64,000 bases of DNA from Ideonella_A sp963843805 (GCA_963843805.1 CAWJLY010000001.1:744001-808000), one strand, 5' to 3'. Shown: positions 46,146 to 55,671, counted from the first letter of the stretch. Made by a program: numbers and translations. The notes: a model not told the origin generated them from the sequence alone.

Positions 46146-46778
46146 ATGACGCCTTCCACCCCCCCGCCACGCCGCTTCTCGATGATCCGCGGCTTTCATC
46201 TGGCCGACTTCATCACGCTGGGCAATGCCGCGTGCGGCGTGTTGTCGGTGTTCCTGGCCATGATGTACATGGCCAGCGGCTCGCTCACGCATTTTTTGCT
46301 GTCGGCCGCCATGACACCGCTGGCCTTCGTCTTCGACGTCTTCGACGGCAAGGTGGCTCGCTGGCGCCATCAGCATTCGCCGCTTGGCCGCGAGCTCGAT
46401 TCGCTGGCCGACGTCATCTCCTTCGGCGTCGGCCCGGCCGCGCTCGGCTTTGCCGCAGGGCTGCAGGGCGGTTGGGACATCGTCATCCTGTGCTACTTCG
46501 TCTGCTGCGGCGTCAGCCGGTTGGCGCGCTTCAACGTCACGGCCGAACAGATGACCACCGACTCGGGCAAGGTGGCCTACTTCGAAGGCACGCCGATTCC
46601 CACCAGCGTGATCCTCACTGCAGTGCTGGCATGGGCTGCCTGGCAGAGTGCGCTGGGTGCGCAACTGTGGGGTGGTGTGTGGCAACTCGGGCCCTGGCAG
46701 CTGCATCCGATGAGCCTGCTGTTCGCGCTGTCGGGCACGGCCATGATCAGCAAGACCCTGCGCATCCCCAAGTTCTGA
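46146..46778 (+). CDS. pssA: CDP-diacylglycerol--serine O-phosphatidyltransferase
   Basis: A 210-residue inner-membrane enzyme that makes phosphatidylserine from CDP-diacylglycerol and serine, the first step to phosphatidylethanolamine. The CDP-alcohol phosphotransferase motif DGx2ARx8Gx3Dx3D is complete: Asp67, Gly68, Ala71, Arg72, Gly81, Asp85 and Asp89 (DGKVARW to LDSLAD). About six hydrophobic segments are seen, and the start LADFITLGNAACG is typical of the PssA-II type. It uses the product of a CdsA enzyme such as the one at 36864. It appears to be a single-gene unit. Confidence 0.9.
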   Translation: MTPSTPPPRRFSMIRGFHLADFITLGNAACGVLSVFLAMMYMASGSLTHFLLSAAMTPLAFVFDVFDGKVARWRHQHSPLGRELDSLADVISFGVGPAALGFAAGLQGGWDIVILCYFVCCGVSRLARFNVTAEQMTTDSGKVAYFEGTPIPTSVILTAVLAWAAWQSALGAQLWGGVWQLGPWQLHPMSLLFALSGTAMISKTLRIPKF

Positions 46779-46885
46779 GGAAGCGGCCATTCAACGCTTG
46801 ATCTTGCACATGCCTTCAACCGCGCAGCCGCGTTCGAGCTCAGTCAGATCCGGACACGCTGTAGTCAGCGTCCGGGATCGCTGCT

Positions 46886-47863
46886 TCATCCAGTATTCGG
46901 TGTCCTGCCGCCGGCGGTATGCCGTCGGGCCTTGCTTTTTCCCGCAACGTCGTGTCGAGCCGGGCTCACATCCTCGAGTGGAGGCGCCTGTGCAAGCAGT
47001 TGCTCCAGCCGTTCATTGCGGTGCCGGCGCGGTGTGGTGATGGCGTAGAAATTCTCCTGCAGCAGCGTCGATCGCCCGACCGTCACCAGCACGCCGGCGC
47101 CGAGTTCGTCCTGCACCACCACTTCGGGCAGCACCGTGAGCCAGCCGCTGTCACGCGCCAGCAGCCGCAGCATGGCCATGTCGTCTACCTCGGCCCGCAG
47201 CCGCGGCGCGACACCTGCCGCCATGCACAGGGCGTCGAACTGCCCACGCAGCGCGTGGCGAGGCCCAGGCACGGCCAGCTCCAGCCCGCCGAGATCTTCC
47301 GGCATGCGCAGCGTGCGCCCGCGCCACGCAGTTGCCGGGCCGACGAGCGAGATGGCCTGGCTGCCCAGGAAGCGGCAATGCAGCGGCCGGTCGGGATCGG
47401 CCGGCACCGCCTCGTTGGCGAGCACCACGTCGAGCTGGTGCTGAAGGAGGCGACCCAGCAGCTCGACGAGCATGCCGGACTCCAGCGAGAGCATCACGGT
47501 CGGGTCGGCGAGCAGGGGCCGGATCCAGTTCTCCTGGTAGTTCCGCGACAGCGTCGCCACGCTGCCGACCCGCAGCCGCACCATGCCCTCGCTGCGGCCC
47601 TCGAGGCGGCCGAGCAGTTCCTGGCCCAGGCCGAAGATGTTCTCGGCATACGCCATCGCAAGCTGGCCGGTCGCTGTGAGCACGAGGCGGCGGCCGGTTC
47701 GCTCGAACAGCGCCTCGCCGAGACGGTCTTCGAGCTGGCGGATCTGGTTCGACAGCGCCGACTGCGACACATGCAACTCATTCGCCACCTGCGTCAGGTG
47801 CCCCGTCTTGGCGACGCGCCAGAAGTAGAAGAGGTGGTGGAAGTTCAGCTGATCGATTTGCAT
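46886..47863 (-). CDS. LysR-type transcriptional regulator, divergent from dabB
   Basis: A 325-residue regulator. The N-terminal helix-turn-helix is QLNFHHLFYFWRVAKTGHLT and ELHVSQSALSNQIRQLEDRLG. The effector domain follows (RLRVGSVATLSRNYQENWI). The start and the LFYFWRVAK pattern resemble the NhaR/CbbR-like branch. In known DAB clusters a LysR gene sits beside dabB, and by position this protein probably controls the inorganic-carbon uptake genes that start 97 bp away on the other strand. The C-terminal 35 residues are basic and low in hydrophobics, longer than usual. The gene is intact. Confidence 0.88.
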   Translation of the reverse strand: MQIDQLNFHHLFYFWRVAKTGHLTQVANELHVSQSALSNQIRQLEDRLGEALFERTGRRLVLTATGQLAMAYAENIFGLGQELLGRLEGRSEGMVRLRVGSVATLSRNYQENWIRPLLADPTVMLSLESGMLVELLGRLLQHQLDVVLANEAVPADPDRPLHCRFLGSQAISLVGPATAWRGRTLRMPEDLGGLELAVPGPRHALRGQFDALCMAAGVAPRLRAEVDDMAMLRLLARDSGWLTVLPEVVVQDELGAGVLVTVGRSTLLQENFYAITTPRRHRNERLEQLLAQAPPLEDVSPARHDVAGKSKARRHTAGGRTPNTG

Positions 47864-47864
47864 C

Positions 47865-47912
47865 GTTCTGTTTTACAAGCAAATTTGTGCTTATCTATGA
47901 ATTTTACAGAAC
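47865..47912. promoter_or_regulatory. AT-rich divergent control region of lysR and dabB with nested palindromes
   Basis: An outer inverted repeat GTTCTGT (47865-47871) / ACAGAAC (47906-47912) encloses AAGCAAATTTGTGCTT with its core CAAATTTG. LysR proteins bind such T-N11-A palindromes with a second site nearby. The patch is AT-rich in a GC-rich region, and one arm touches the lysR start codon. Control of dabBA by the LysR protein is inference from position. Confidence 0.55.
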
Positions 47913-47960
47913 TCGATTCAGTCCGCATCATCCGTCTGATCGCGAACCGGATCGCCACCC

Positions 47961-49503
47961 ATGCCCCCTGCGAGTTTCCTTCTGCTGGCCAGCGCACTGC
48001 TTCCAGCCACGTTGATGTGCGTGGCCATGCCCCATCTGCGCAGCGCGGCCTCGCCAGCGGCTTGGGGGCGTTTCAGTGCGCTCGCGGTGGCCGCGCTGGC
48101 GAGCACGGTGGCCAGCCTGGGCCTGCAACTCGCTGACGCACCGATCGCACCAGGACCCGGTCTGCTCGGGCTGGGCGCGACGCTGACCGGCGCCTGGGTC
48201 GCGGTGCTGGTCCAGTTGCTCGGCACGGTGATCGGCGTGTTCTCGTCGCGCTACCTCAGGGCGAGCCGGGCCAGCCGCGCTACGTGGCTGCGCTTGCCGG
48301 CGTGCTGGCGGCCGTTCACCTGCTGTTGCTGGCTGACCACTGGCTGGTGCTGATCGCCGCATGGGCTGCCGTCGGCCTCGCGTTGCAGCATCTGCTGTGC
48401 TTCTACACCGATCGTCCGTTCGCACTGCTGGCAGCGCACAAGAAGCGCCTGGCCGACCGTCTGGCCGATGTGTTGCTGATCGCTGCGGCCGCGCTGGCGT
48501 GGACTGATGTCGGGTCGGGCTCGCTGTCCGACCTGTGGCGTCACCTCCGGGCGGGTGAAGCCTCGTTCGCACTGCAGACGAGCGCGGTCTTCCTCGTGTT
48601 GGCGGTCGTGCTGCGCACCGCACTGCTGCCGGTGCACGGCTGGCTGATCCAGGTGATGGAGGCGCCGACGCCGGTTTCGGCGCTGCTGCATGCCGGCGTG
48701 ATCAACCTCGGCGGTTTCGTGCTGATCCGATTTGCGCCCTTGCTCGAGGCCGCGCCGGTGGCGCGCTGGTTGCTGGTGAGCATCGGCCTGGCCACCGCGC
48801 TGCTCGCCGGGCTGGTGATGCTGACGCGGATCAGCATCAAGGTGCGGCTGGCCTGGTCGACCGTCGCCCAGATGGGCTTCATGGTGATGGAGTGCGGCCT
48901 GGGCCTCTACACGCTCGCGCTGCTGCACCTGATCGGCCACTCGCTCTACAAGGCGCATGCCTTCCTGTCCGCTTCGACTGCCGTGGAAGCGGCGCGCCTG
49001 CGCATGATGCGCAGCGCCGTGGCGCCCTCAGTCGCGAGCCTGGCCCTGGCGCCTGTCCTGTCCGCAGGGCTCGATCGCCGGCCTGGTCACGCTGCTCGTG
49101 GCGGCCCTGCCGGTGGCGCCGTGGCCCTGGTGGTGGAGCGGCGTGCTGGCGACTGGCCTGGGCGCCGCTGCTCTGGTGGCCTGCGACGCCGGGTTCCGAC
49201 ACGCCCGGCATCGTGCGCGGCCTGTTGACCGGCGCCGGCATGGTGGCCGCGCTGGTGCTCGCCGCGCTGGTCGGCCACGCGCTGCCCTTCGGCGTGAGTG
49301 ATGTGCCGAATGGCATGGCCGGCCTGGTGGCGCTGGCCGGCATGGTCGTGCTGTACGGCTGCCTGGCGCTGCTGCAGGCCCGGCCGATGGCGCTGGCCAA
49401 CTGGCGCCGCTGGAGTTATGCCGGCTTCTACATCGACGAATTCGCCACCCGAGCGGCGCTGCGCTGGTGGCCGACCCGCTGGACCCCCGCCACCACCGAA
49501 TGA
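47961..49503 (+). CDS. dabB: DAB inorganic-carbon transporter membrane subunit (NuoL-like), three frameshifts
   Basis: About 514 residues in several frames. Breaks lie near 48257 (one C short in CTCAGG), 49067 and 49150. The protein is a multi-pass proton-conducting subunit of the NuoL/MrpA family: LLPVHGWLIQVMEAPTPVSALLHAGVINLGG is intact in one frame, then HLIGHSLYKAHAFLSAST, and the end MVVLYGCLALLQARP and YAGFYIDEFATR. In the DAB complex it couples proton flow to the DabA subunit, which hydrates CO2 to bicarbonate. It lies 19 bp before dabA. The rest of the operon is intact, which argues for read errors. Confidence 0.8.
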
Positions 49504-49522
49504 CCCGAACCAGGAGCCACCG

Positions 49523-52072
49523 ATGGACGCCCTGCTGACACCGCGCGCCGAACCCATGCACCGCCTGCAGCCCAGCGCGCCGACCGACACCGGCATCGAC
49601 CGGCGCATCGACGCTGCCTGCGAACAGGCCTGCCGCGCGATCGCACCGGCCTGGCCATTGGACCGCGCCATCGCCGTCAATCCGCACTGGGAGCGCATCG
49701 GCCTCAGCGTGCGCACGGTCGCCGCGCGCATGGCGGTCCTGGGCGACATCCGTGTCTTTCCGCCGCGTGCCCACTTGCGGCAGGCCTGGGCGTCGGGCCG
49801 CATCGCCGCCGCCGACCTGGACGAGGCCCTGGCGCAACGCCCCGCCGCGCAGAGCGCTGGCCTGGACGCCACGCGAGCCATCAAGGCACTCGCCGAGACA
49901 CCGGTGCTGCCGCGCTTGCCGTTGCTGATCGATGTGCTCGACGACGACCCGCAGGGTCAGGGACGCCTTTCGTGGCGGCAGGCCATCACCCACCAGGTGA
50001 GCCAGGTCTGCGCCGCCTACTTCGACGTCCATCAAGCCGACTGGCAGCCTGATCGCACCGGTGGCCTCTATGCCTTCTGGCGCGACACGCTGACGCACGA
50101 CCACGGCATCGGCGTGCTGATGGGCTTGCCCGACATCGCGCGTGGCCTCTCTGCCCTGCCCGCCACGCGCGAAGATGCACAGCGGTGGGTGTTGCGCCGC
50201 CTGGGCCTGCCCGAGGAGGCCTGGGCCGACTACCTGGAAGCCGTGTTGCTGACGGTGAATGGCTGGGCTTCGTGGTGTGCCTACCTTGGCTGGGAGGCGC
50301 GCCTGGCCGGCTCCAGCGACGAGCACCTGCGCGAGCTGCTCGCGATTCGCCTGGCCTGGGGCGCGATCCTGCTGGAGTGCCGCGATGACCAGGCAGCACA
50401 ACGCGCCTTCGCCGCGCTGCAGGTCCAATGGGAGCGCGCGCCGGCCCTGATGCAGCAGGCCGAGGCCGCCTTGCTCGTCGACGAGGTCTGGCAGCTGGCG
50501 CTCGAGGTGGGCTATCAGCGCGATCTGGCGCAGCGGCTCAGGGCGGTCTCGACCTCGCCGGCCTTGCCGGAAGGCGAACCGGGCTTCGATGTGCAGGCCG
50601 CCTTCTGCATCGACGTGCGCAGCGAGCCGCTGCGACGGGCCATCGAGTCGGCATGGCCCGCGGTGCAGACAGTCGGCTTCGCCGGCTTCTTCGGCCTGCC
50701 GGTGGCCTACACGCCACTGGCCACCTCGGCGCGTCGGCCGCAATTGCCCGGCTTGCTCGCGCCTTCCATGGAAGTGACCGATCGCGTGGCCAACACGGCG
50801 GCCGACTTCGGCCCGCAGGGCGACGCACTGCAGGCGCCTGCGCGCCAGGGGCGGCTGCGCCACTTCGCGCGGGCCGACCGATGGGGCGCCGGCAGCCGCT
50901 GGCCGAACGCAGCGTTCTCGTCGGTCGAGGCGGTCGGCGCCGGCTACCTGGGCCGGCTTGCGCAGTGGCTGCGACCCCCACCAGCCGCCCGCCGCTCGCT
51001 CGACGGCGCCGGTCTTGCGCCCCGCTACCGCCCGGTGTGCCGGCCCGCACTGGTCGGCATCGATCTGGCCGCGAAGGTCGATCTGGCCGCCCGTGTGCTG
51101 CATGCCATGGGCCTGGATCACGGCCTGGCCCCGCTGGTGCTGCTGGTTGGCCATGGCAGCCAGAGCGCCAACAACGCGCAGGCCGCCGCGCTGGACTGCG
51201 GGGCCTGCTGCGGGCAGACAGGCGAGGTCAATGCGCGCGTGCTGGCGCGCCTGCTGAACGAGCCCGAGGTGCAGGCGGGCCTGCGCGCCCGCGGCATCCG
51301 CGATGCCTCGCGACGTGGCTTCGTCGCCGCGCTGCACAACACGACGACCGACGAAATCGAGGGCTTCGACCTGGACCTGCTGGACGCCGCTGCACACGAG
51401 CGCTGGGCCCGTCTTCAGCCGGTGTTGGCGCAAGCCGGCGACCAGGTGCGCCGCGAGCGCGCGGTGACGCTCGGGCTCGATCCGAAGTCGCCACCTGCCA
51501 GCTTGCTCGATCAGTTGCGCCGCCGCGCCAACGACGGCGCGCAGACGCGGCCCGAGTGGGGCCTGGCCGGCAACGCGGCCTTTCTGATCGCGCCGCGTGC
51601 ACGCAGCCTCGGTGCCGTGCTCGAAGGCCGCGTGTTCCTGCACGACTACGACGCGGCCAACGACGCCGACGGCAGCGTATTGGAGCTGCTGATGACGGCG
51701 CCGATGCTGGTCACGCACTGGATCAACTGGCAGTACCACGCGTCCACCTGCGACCCGCATCGCCTGGGCAGCGGCAACAAGCTGCTGCACAACGTGGTCG
51801 GCGGGCGCATCGGCGTATTCGAAGGCAACGGCGGCGACTTGCGCATCGGACTGGCGCGGCAGTCGCTGCACGACGGCGTGAACTGGCGTCACGAACCGCT
51901 GCGCTTGACGGTCGTGATCGATGCGCCAGTCGCGGCGATCGAGCGCGTGATCGCCGAGCACGCAGTCGTCAGCCAAGTGCTCGACAACGATTGGCTCCAC
52001 CTCTGGCGATTCGGCGACGACGGCGGGTTCGTCCGCTATGCGCGTGGCCGCTGGTCCACAGTGACGGCATGA
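49523..52072 (+). CDS. dabA: DAB inorganic-carbon transporter catalytic subunit (DUF2309/UPF0753)
   Basis: An 849-residue peripheral membrane protein with a beta-carbonic-anhydrase-like zinc site. The expected ligands are all present with the family's spacing: Cys362 and Asp364 in FCIDVRSE, His544 in LLVGHGSQ, and Cys559 in DCGACCG, 15 residues after the His. Together with DabB it makes a vectorial CO2 hydrase that builds up cytoplasmic bicarbonate. Conserved pieces also include AVNPHWER near the start and HWINWQYHAST near the end. CAGGAG precedes ATG 49523. Such systems occur in autotrophs and in heterotrophs that need bicarbonate. Confidence 0.92.
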   Translation: MDALLTPRAEPMHRLQPSAPTDTGIDRRIDAACEQACRAIAPAWPLDRAIAVNPHWERIGLSVRTVAARMAVLGDIRVFPPRAHLRQAWASGRIAAADLDEALAQRPAAQSAGLDATRAIKALAETPVLPRLPLLIDVLDDDPQGQGRLSWRQAITHQVSQVCAAYFDVHQADWQPDRTGGLYAFWRDTLTHDHGIGVLMGLPDIARGLSALPATREDAQRWVLRRLGLPEEAWADYLEAVLLTVNGWASWCAYLGWEARLAGSSDEHLRELLAIRLAWGAILLECRDDQAAQRAFAALQVQWERAPALMQQAEAALLVDEVWQLALEVGYQRDLAQRLRAVSTSPALPEGEPGFDVQAAFCIDVRSEPLRRAIESAWPAVQTVGFAGFFGLPVAYTPLATSARRPQLPGLLAPSMEVTDRVANTAADFGPQGDALQAPARQGRLRHFARADRWGAGSRWPNAAFSSVEAVGAGYLGRLAQWLRPPPAARRSLDGAGLAPRYRPVCRPALVGIDLAAKVDLAARVLHAMGLDHGLAPLVLLVGHGSQSANNAQAAALDCGACCGQTGEVNARVLARLLNEPEVQAGLRARGIRDASRRGFVAALHNTTTDEIEGFDLDLLDAAAHERWARLQPVLAQAGDQVRRERAVTLGLDPKSPPASLLDQLRRRANDGAQTRPEWGLAGNAAFLIAPRARSLGAVLEGRVFLHDYDAANDADGSVLELLMTAPMLVTHWINWQYHASTCDPHRLGSGNKLLHNVVGGRIGVFEGNGGDLRIGLARQSLHDGVNWRHEPLRLTVVIDAPVAAIERVIAEHAVVSQVLDNDWLHLWRFGDDGGFVRYARGRWSTVTA

Positions 52073-52387
52073 GAAAAGCCGGACGGTGTCGTTTCGCCGC
52101 GCCCTGCAATGAAACCAGATCGTTTCGGCAAGGCCCGACGCACGGCCCGTTCAATTGTCGACTGTCGGTGCGCGGCACATCAGAAGAGAGCCTCAGCGCT
52201 GGCCTTGTCAGGGGTCGCAGCGCTCGCCGGCCAAGAGGGTGCGATCCGCATCGGTCGGGCGCCTATCCCAAAAGCCCGGATCGGCGGCCACCCTGTCGAT
52301 TCGGCGCCTTGCCGTTCGTCGATAGGATGCGAGGCGCCCTCAAGGCAGGTGCGCCGTATCCGTCAACCCAACCGGAGTGAAGCAGAC
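52073..52387. other. 315-bp gap after dabA
   Basis: No gene, repeat or clear hairpin is seen. The last 60 bp are likely the promoter and leader of the DUF1428 gene, ending in GGAGTGAAGCAGAC before its ATG. Confidence 0.5.
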
Positions 52388-52756
52388 ATGTCATACATCG
52401 ATGGTTTCGTGATCGCGGTTCCCACCGCCAACAAGCAAGCGTTCATCGAGCACGCGCGCCAGCTCGACCCGATCTTCATCGAGCTGGGCGCGATTCGTGT
52501 GATCGAGTCGTGGGGCAACGACGTTCCCGAGGGCAAGGTCACCGATTTTCGCCGCGCTGTCCAGGCCACGGCCGAGGAGACGGTGGCCTTCTCGTGGATC
52601 GAATGGCCGGACAAGGCCACGCGCGACGCCGGCATGAAAAAAATGATGGAAGATCCGCGGATGGATCCGTCCACACCGGGCAACCCGCCGATGCCCTTCG
52701 ACGGCAAGCGCATGATCTTCGGGGGCTTCGAGCAGGTGGTCGAAGTGAAGGCCTGA
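52388..52756 (+). CDS. DUF1428 family protein
   Basis: A 122-residue cytoplasmic protein of the ferredoxin-like (dimeric alpha-beta barrel) fold. The family pattern is clear: MSYIDGFVIAVPTANKQAF, VIESWGNDVPEGKVTDF, VAFSWIEWPDKATRDAG, and DGKRMIFGGFEQVVE. No function has been established that I know of. GGAG stands about ten bases before ATG 52388. It appears to be a single gene convergent with the small membrane protein at 52845. Confidence 0.88.
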   Translation: MSYIDGFVIAVPTANKQAFIEHARQLDPIFIELGAIRVIESWGNDVPEGKVTDFRRAVQATAEETVAFSWIEWPDKATRDAGMKKMMEDPRMDPSTPGNPPMPFDGKRMIFGGFEQVVEVKA

Positions 52757-52844
52757 GCGCAGCAGCAGCGGAGCAACGCCGGCCCGGAACCCGTGACGCG
52801 TCACGGCCGGCATCTGCGTCCGCAACCGCTGCGCGGAGTCGCCC

Positions 52845-53096
52845 CTACATTTTCTGCACGCGATCCCGGTGGTTGCCCGAGTTGTCACCCTGAATGCGGG
52901 CCGAACGCGTGCCGCGGATCTCATCGACCTTGCGATCGGCCTCGCTGCCGGTCAGCGCCAGCACCTCGACAGCGGTCTCGTTTTCGAACGCGTGTGACTT
53001 GTCGGTGTTGCGATAGTGGCGATACATGGCCCAGTAGAAGCCGACCGCACCGACCGGGCCGAGGGCCAGCAGGAACAGGATGCCGTCGTTTTCCAT
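52845..53096 (-). CDS. Small membrane protein downstream of the zinc-ribbon/SPFH genes
   Basis: An 83-residue protein with one hydrophobic segment near its start (GILFLLALGPVGAVGFYWAMY) and a charged C-terminus (FENETAVEVLALTGSEADRK). It is probably anchored in the inner membrane. No family function is known. It lies 80 bp after the zinc-ribbon gene on the same strand, and with the SPFH gene likely forms one operon. Confidence 0.65.
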   Translation of the reverse strand: MENDGILFLLALGPVGAVGFYWAMYRHYRNTDKSHAFENETAVEVLALTGSEADRKVDEIRGTRSARIQGDNSGNHRDRVQKM

Positions 53097-53176
53097 GTCA
53101 GTACCGCCTGGCCGTTCCGAGGGTGCTGGCCGCCCCTCGGGGGGGTTGCGAACGAAGCGAGCGCGACAGCATCAGG

Positions 53177-54478
53177 TCAGCTCGCAACAATCCACAGCGC
53201 CAGCGCCTCGAGCACCGTGCCGATGGTCAGTGCCGCCAGCAGGAGCTTCCACTGCTGCACCGGCACACTGCCCATGGTTTCGCCGGTGCGGCCGTTGACC
53301 GCGATGTAATGCAGCAGGCCTCCGCCCGGCCCGGGCTGTTGGTAGGAATACAGCCACACCGGCAGGTACATCGAGACCCAACGTGTGCCCTTCACATCGA
53401 TGCGCTCGCGCTCCCAGCGTACGCCGCGGTCGTAGCCCCGAACCGAAGCCTGCATCCGCGAGCGGCCGATCGAGAGCATCTGGTCGTGGACCTTTGGCAT
53501 CAGCTGCGCCACGTCGCGGTCGCGCTTTTCAGAGGTGTAGCCCATCAGGTAGGACGCGTTCCATTGCACCGCGTTCTTGGTGTCGAACGGCAGGATGGTG
53601 TTGATGACGTTGTGGGTGTTGGTGCGGGTGTCGAGGTTGCCGCGGGTGGCGCTGGATTCGAGCGGCAGGTCGTCCACGGTGAAGTCGACATGGCGTTGCA
53701 GCTGCCACACGTCGGCATCGTAGTAGGTGACCTTGTTCTTGCCCTCTTCCCGGGTGTAGCGGCCCGTTTCGACTTCGCCGATGCCCGCCGCGTCGGCGCT
53801 GCCGCGTGCGTCGACCACCATGTAGGGCAGGTAGACGCCGACCACGTTGTCGGGGGTGAACTGGTCCTTGAAGGCCTTCAGCGCAAACAGCCGGCGCTTG
53901 TCGACGAACTGGCGGATGCGCGCCACCGCGTCGTCCTTCTTGATGTGGAAGGGCAGCACCGCGTCGGGCACCGCGCCGTTGTCGATCTGTTCGTTGACTC
54001 CCAGCACATGCCGGCACCAGTGGCAGCGCGCGGTCATCGCGGTGTCGGTATTGATCACCACCTCGGCGCCGCAGCCACCGCACTTGAAGCTGCGCAGGCT
54101 CGCGGCGTCGGCCGCGATGTCGCGCGCACCTGTTGCGATCTGCACGCCCAGCAGATCGGCGATGCCCACGCCGAGCCCATAGGCCTCCTCGACCCGGGTG
54201 GCCGACCATTCGTTGCGGCAGTAGAGGCAGATCAGCCGGTCGGAGCCCGGCCGGTGCCGAACCTCGGTCGAGCCGCATTTCGGACAGCGGTTGACGCCGT
54301 CGCGCAACTCCTTGGCGGCGGTGTCGATGGCGGCCGGGTCGGGCGCCAGCAGTTCGTCGCGGATCGGCTGCGGCAACGTGCTTGGGTCGAGCGGATGCTG
54401 CCCCGGCGCCGGCGGCATGTCCCGCGGCGAGCCCGGTCCGGTGGGCCCGCGCGATGCGGTGGGCTCGTCTTGCGCCAT
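53177..54478 (-). CDS. TFIIB-type zinc-ribbon membrane protein
   Basis: A 433-residue protein. Two zinc-ribbon-like pairs are visible: CPKCGS with CLYCRN at about 64-88, and CGGCGA with CHWC at about 132-156. A long beta-rich region follows (LPFHIKKDDAVARIRQFVDKR, GVYLPYMVVDARGS, YLPVWLYSYQQ). One C-terminal hydrophobic segment (LLAALTIGTVLEALALWIV) anchors it in the membrane. The gene lies 14 bp after the SPFH gene. Zinc-ribbon plus SPFH pairs are widely conserved, with a suspected role in membrane-domain assembly; nothing firm is known. Confidence 0.8.
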   Translation of the reverse strand: MAQDEPTASRGPTGPGSPRDMPPAPGQHPLDPSTLPQPIRDELLAPDPAAIDTAAKELRDGVNRCPKCGSTEVRHRPGSDRLICLYCRNEWSATRVEEAYGLGVGIADLLGVQIATGARDIAADAASLRSFKCGGCGAEVVINTDTAMTARCHWCRHVLGVNEQIDNGAVPDAVLPFHIKKDDAVARIRQFVDKRRLFALKAFKDQFTPDNVVGVYLPYMVVDARGSADAAGIGEVETGRYTREEGKNKVTYYDADVWQLQRHVDFTVDDLPLESSATRGNLDTRTNTHNVINTILPFDTKNAVQWNASYLMGYTSEKRDRDVAQLMPKVHDQMLSIGRSRMQASVRGYDRGVRWERERIDVKGTRWVSMYLPVWLYSYQQPGPGGGLLHYIAVNGRTGETMGSVPVQQWKLLLAALTIGTVLEALALWIVAS

Positions 54479-54492
54479 GTGCGGGCCCGGCC

Positions 54493-55671
54493 CTACAGGC
54501 CCAGCGCCTTGGCCTTCGCCGCGTCGTAGTCGGCCTGGGTGATGAGGCCGGCGTCGAGCATCTGCTTGGCCCTGGTCAGGCGGGCGACCGGGTCGTCGGC
54601 CGCGGCGGCCGGTGCGGCCTGTGGCGCGGCAACGGGCGCCGGCGCGGCCGGTTGCTGCAGGCCGGCCAGGCCACCCAGGCTGCCCGCGGCAATGCCCATG
54701 CCCATGATGCCGCCCGCGCCGGCGTTTTCACCCGCCGACTGCATGCCCGCCGCCACCGAGGCCTGCAGGTTGGAGTTGCCGCGCGCACCGGCCAGCGCGT
54801 CGGCGCGCTGCACCGTCTTCAGAATCTCGCGGGTCTGCGCGTCGTATTCGATCGAGACGATGGCCGTCTTGACGATGACCAGGCCACGGTCGGTCTTCCA
54901 GCCGTAGGCACTTTCGACCGCATCGGACAGGCTCTTGGCAAAACCGATCGCATCCTGCTGGATGCGGGTGATGCGGTTGCCTTTGGCCGGGTCGTTGGTG
55001 TAGAGGCTGAAGGCCGGCGCCAGCGAGCTGACGACTTCGTTGAACAGCTGGCCGGCGGCTGCGTTGTCCAGGTCGCTGAAGTCGAACACCTGGCCGGGCT
55101 GCAGGTAGGTGGCAGGAACGAAGCCCTTGACGAAGCGGATCGGGTCGACGATCTGCAGCGTGTAGCTGCCGCGGGTGATGGCGCCGACCTGCGTATTCAG
55201 GAAGCCATCGTCCCAGTAGATCTCGGACTGGGTGCCGAAGCGGTTGTTCGGCAGCTCCTTCAACGACACGAAGAACGCGGCCTGCTGCGCCCCCGGCTGG
55301 CCGCCGAACTTGAAGCGCTCCCAGCTCTGGCGAACCAGCGAGTCGAACAGCCCGCCGCCGCTGAAGATCGATTGCGACTGCAGATCGTTCGAGTTCCATT
55401 CGTAGCCGCCGGCCTCGGCGACGAAGGCGGTGACCGCGCCGTCCTGCATCAGCAGCAAGCCATAGCCTTCGGGCACAACGATGCGCGAGCCGTTGGTGAT
55501 GATGTTCGAGGAACCCCGGGTATTGGAGCCGCGCCCCGCGTTGGTGCCACGCGGCACCGCCGCGAACAGCGCCGCCGTCGCCGGCAGGCCATCGGGCACG
55601 GTGTAGAAGTCTTTCCACTGGTCGGCGAGCGCGCCGCCGATCGAACCGACCGCTGCCTGAATGAGACCCAT
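54493..55671 (-). CDS. SPFH domain protein with C-terminal SHOCT domain
   Basis: A 392-residue protein related to stomatin/flotillin-type SPFH proteins of the virion-core-like group. The N-terminal part GSRIVVPEGYGLLLMQDGAV leads into the SPFH domain (KELPNNRFGTQSEIYWDDGF, IRFVKGFVPATYLQ). An Ala/Pro-rich linker and a SHOCT domain at the end (DPVARLTRAKQMLDAGLITQADYDAAK) follow. SPFH proteins form oligomers at membranes and recruit partners. AAAGGGA stands before the ATG at 55669-55671; the open frame continues upstream to 55944 but without support. It is first in an operon with the zinc-ribbon gene. Confidence 0.85.
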   Translation of the reverse strand: MGLIQAAVGSIGGALADQWKDFYTVPDGLPATAALFAAVPRGTNAGRGSNTRGSSNIITNGSRIVVPEGYGLLLMQDGAVTAFVAEAGGYEWNSNDLQSQSIFSGGGLFDSLVRQSWERFKFGGQPGAQQAAFFVSLKELPNNRFGTQSEIYWDDGFLNTQVGAITRGSYTLQIVDPIRFVKGFVPATYLQPGQVFDFSDLDNAAAGQLFNEVVSSLAPAFSLYTNDPAKGNRITRIQQDAIGFAKSLSDAVESAYGWKTDRGLVIVKTAIVSIEYDAQTREILKTVQRADALAGARGNSNLQASVAAGMQSAGENAGAGGIMGMGIAAGSLGGLAGLQQPAAPAPVAAPQAAPAAAADDPVARLTRAKQMLDAGLITQADYDAAKAKALGL

